Program-made: the position numbers and the translations under genes | Shown here: piece by piece, positions 61,672 through 64,000 of the stretch | How the letters are laid out: each line of letters opens with the position of its first letter | How positions within the stretch are numbered: the stretch's first letter is position 1 | DNA from: Chaunax sp. Z400 | Taxonomy: Eukaryota > Chordata > Actinopteri > Lophiiformes > Chaunacidae | Reading direction: 5' to 3' | Assembly (NCBI GenBank): GCA_037577475.1 | Contig: CM075189.1 | Coordinates: 34,956,786 to 35,020,785, forward strand | Length of the DNA: 64,000 bases | Notes under the pieces: model-generated | The model's database searches: none | What the model saw: only the letters and a program-made list of their open reading frames with translations | Told to the model about the DNA's origin: nothing

Positions 61672-61972
61672 TTGGGGGCGGTCGTCCACATATCAGAAGG
61701 TCGGTGGTTCGATCCCCAGCCCCTGCAGTCTACATGTTGAAGTGTCCTTGGGCAGATACTGAACCCCAGTTTGCTCCATCTGTTCCAGAGGTGTGTGAGT
61801 GTTTGTGTGAATGGTTACTGCTCCTAATGAGCAGCTGGAGCCTTGCATGGTTTGTATGTCACCACTGTATGAATGTTGGTGTGAATGGGTGAATGCTGGC
61901 TGCTGTTGTAAAGCTTTGATTGGTCAGTCAGACTAGAAAGGTGACATATAAGTACAGTCCTGTTACCATTTA
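61672..61972 (+). mobile_element. tRNA-derived SINE (copy 2, 5'-truncated)
   Basis: Same family as 7229-7472: shared GGCGGTCGTCCAC, GTGGTTCGATCCCCAGCCCC, AGTGTCCTTGGGCA and GAATGTTGGTGTGAATGGGT. The box A side is cut off, and about 60 extra bases are inserted in the body relative to copy 1. Confidence 0.82.
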
Positions 61973-63494
61973 AACCAGCAATGTTAATTGTGCCTGAAGT
62001 GATCAACTATTCTAAGTCTGTTTAATGTTTCATCAGCGCCATCACATCCTCCACCGATGGAGCACAGAGGGGAGGGCTACACTGTATGGTAAATAACTGA
62101 TGACATCATCAGTGGCAGTAATCCCACATATCAAATACCATTAAAGAATAGCAGAGCAAATACCGTACATATATCACCAAGTATGATTTTAGTTTTCAGG
62201 TAGTTTTTGTGTCACTAGAGTGAAGATGCTCCACCTTCAGCCCTCCATCATCACACTCCTTATCGAGTCCTAATCTTAATGGACAACTTCATAACAAAAC
62301 GCCCTTTTTCTAATACCTCTGAGTGTAAATAAATACTGCTGTGAAACTCATGAGTAATGCTGCTTGATAGATGTACAGGAGTTTCTAGAAAACTACGTGA
62401 AAAAGAGTTAACGCCTGCTTTCCAACCTTCATCACCCACAAGCACGTCCAGTCAGAACTCCTCTTCCTCTTGGTTGCTGCCATGATTCACTGTACAGAAC
62501 CACTCATCAGGCTCATTTCCATGCCCCAGCCTTTATAGGGTGAACATGGTTTTATGAATGGGATTATTTTTTTGCCACATGCCCTTTTACTGACCTGTTT
62601 AGTGAGATCTTGGGTCTGTGCTCTTCAGGGCTGAGATGTGAAACACACTAAAGACATTTCTCAGAGCTCTGGACACATATGCATCATCCATTATGTAGAA
62701 TGACTGATTGCTTGCCAGAGTAAATTCTTTTCTTCCAAACTAAAGATTGTACCATTTTATTAGATCTAGTTTGCTCTACCTGGATGTCGGCACAATCCAT
62801 TCAGTTTTACTCAACTCCTTGGTGGTTGATTAATAGGATCAGGTTAAGCTGAGAATAAGTGGGCTCTATGGATAGCTCAGTCTTCTCCCACCACATCAAA
62901 CTGAAGAGGTGCAGACATGCCAAGGCCTTCCTATAATCTCTGACATTTAAAGGCAGCTCATTCAGAACAGCAGCATTTCTCTTCTTCCTGTTCAGCAGCT
63001 CATTCTGAACAACACCCTCCCATCAGCACAAACATCAGAATGACATGGTTTGGTTTTGCAACCATTGTTTTATTAATTTGTAATATATAAATTACTTTTA
63101 AAAATGTGAGAAGCAGAAGCACCTTCGAGAAGGACATGGCGTGAAAACACAGGAGTTATAGAAAACCTAGACTGTGTTTACAGAAGCCATCTTTGCCTGC
63201 CAGTGTCCACTTTTCTCAGACTCTTCTTTTGCCTCTCCAAACCGTATCTGTCAGTCTTTATTCAGTTCCAGAGCAGCTGTGGGCAGGATCTGTCTTATTG
63301 TCTAAAAAAGATAAATGGGCCTCGCCTCCCTCCCCGTGCTGGCTCAGGTCCTTCTCCTGTGGCGCTCAGTCCATCCAGATCAGTGCAATGTGGGGGCAAC
63401 TCACAGCAGCCATAGCCCAGGGTCTGGGGGATGGGGGAGTCGGGCAATGGTGGCATCTGGCGGCGTGCTCGCACCTCCTCCTCCTCCTCAGAGC
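61973..63494. other. Noncoding stretch, right end probably 3' UTR of the next gene
   Basis: No coding region recognised up to the stop codon at 63495. The last few hundred bases, read on the minus strand, are likely the 3' untranslated region of the gene ending there. Confidence 0.4.
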
Positions 63495-63884
63495 TCACAT
63501 TTCGTTTGCCATGTCATCGTGCTCTCCTGCCGACAGGTCGCCGTTGGCACTGATTGTGGTGCTGTTGTCTTGGTAGCCAGGAGGCATGAAGGCCAGGCTG
63601 TAGGGGTAGATGTTGTGGCAGGCGGCTCGGTAAACCTCAGCAGCCTTCTGCTGGTCCTCGCCTAGCTGCCCGCCATGCAAAGCCTCCAGCACATCGGTAC
63701 AGATCTGACGCAAACACACAGTTAGTTCACCGGAACTGTGTGACATTCTGTTCTGAATGTTCTGAACCACAGATTGCACCACCCACCTGTATGCTTCTCC
63801 CACACAGCGACTCATCCAGGGCTGTAGCTATCTCACAGGCCATCTTGTCAGAGGAAGGCTCCAGGTAGACCATCATCTTAGCAG
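63495..63884 (-). CDS. Unidentified vertebrate protein, last two coding exons (partial)
   Basis: Two exons: 63884-63787 (98 bp) and 63704-63495 (210 bp). The intron has GTGGGT and AG borders, and the phases join. The protein ends with KMMVYLEPSSDKMACEIATA, LDESLCGRSIQ, then ICTDVLEALHGGQLGEDQQK, AAEVYRAACHNIYPYSLAFM, PPGYQDNSTTISANGDLSAG and EHDDMANEM. Composition suggests a soluble helical region followed by a disordered acidic tail; there is no membrane segment or recognised motif. The clean frame, splice sites and codon pattern support a real gene that continues beyond the right edge. I cannot name the family. Confidence 0.7.
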
Positions 63885-64000
63885 CTGGGAATAAAGAGAG
63901 ACACACTGATTATGAGTGTTTCAGATGAAAAGTCTGAAGAAACAGCTGCTGTGTTAATGCAGCAGCATGCAGCTAAACACACAGCACCAGAAAAACTCCA

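Overview
The window is a stretch of animal nuclear DNA, most likely from a ray-finned (teleost) fish. Genes are split by GT-AG introns. There are long dinucleotide runs, a tRNA-derived SINE present twice, and a mix of DIRS, Tc1-like, hAT, PIF/Harbinger, Ty3/Gypsy and L1-like remnants that is typical of teleosts. I assigned gene identities by reading translations against remembered protein families; no database search was run.

Layout. (1) 244-9728, minus strand: ten internal exons of a piwi-like gene closest to piwil1, covering the N-terminal region, the PAZ domain and the start of MID. The catalytic PIWI half lies off the left edge. Two exons each carry one extra base. Its introns hold a local duplication, a SINE and LINE tails. 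(2) 10134-11399: a hAT transposon with an exact 8-bp target-site duplication and the tail of its transposase. (3) 11.4-21.3 kb: no recognisable gene apart from a stop-riddled gene-like fragment near 12.45 kb. (4) 21.3-24.5 kb: a purine-rich GACA/GA array, an L1 endonuclease fragment, and a large inverted repeat with arms of about 763 bp around a 30-bp loop. (5) 24625-30270, minus: a complete nine-exon HIPK-like protein kinase of 463 residues with a TATA/CCAAT promoter. Its first intron is mostly a 3.2-kb composite satellite. (6) 30.9-40 kb: a degraded Gypsy element with its 5' LTR, two copies of one Tc1-like element, and LINE reverse transcriptase debris. (7) 40-49.8 kb: mostly featureless, with one hAT-like MITE. 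(8) 49826-56294, plus: the last three exons of malate synthase, ending in the peroxisomal signal SKL. The last intron holds a whole but decayed DIRS element and an L1 piece. A 31-bp minisatellite follows the stop codon. (9) 57493-60826: a PIF/Harbinger element with remnants of both of its proteins. (10) 61.7 kb: the second SINE copy. (11) 63495-63884, minus: the last two coding exons of a gene I cannot name.

The four host genes do not form an obvious pathway: piRNA silencing, a signalling kinase, a glyoxylate-cycle enzyme and an unknown. The most notable points are the kinase with an altered activation loop and a satellite-filled intron, the retained malate synthase, the large inverted repeat, and the two frame-breaking bases in the piwi gene.
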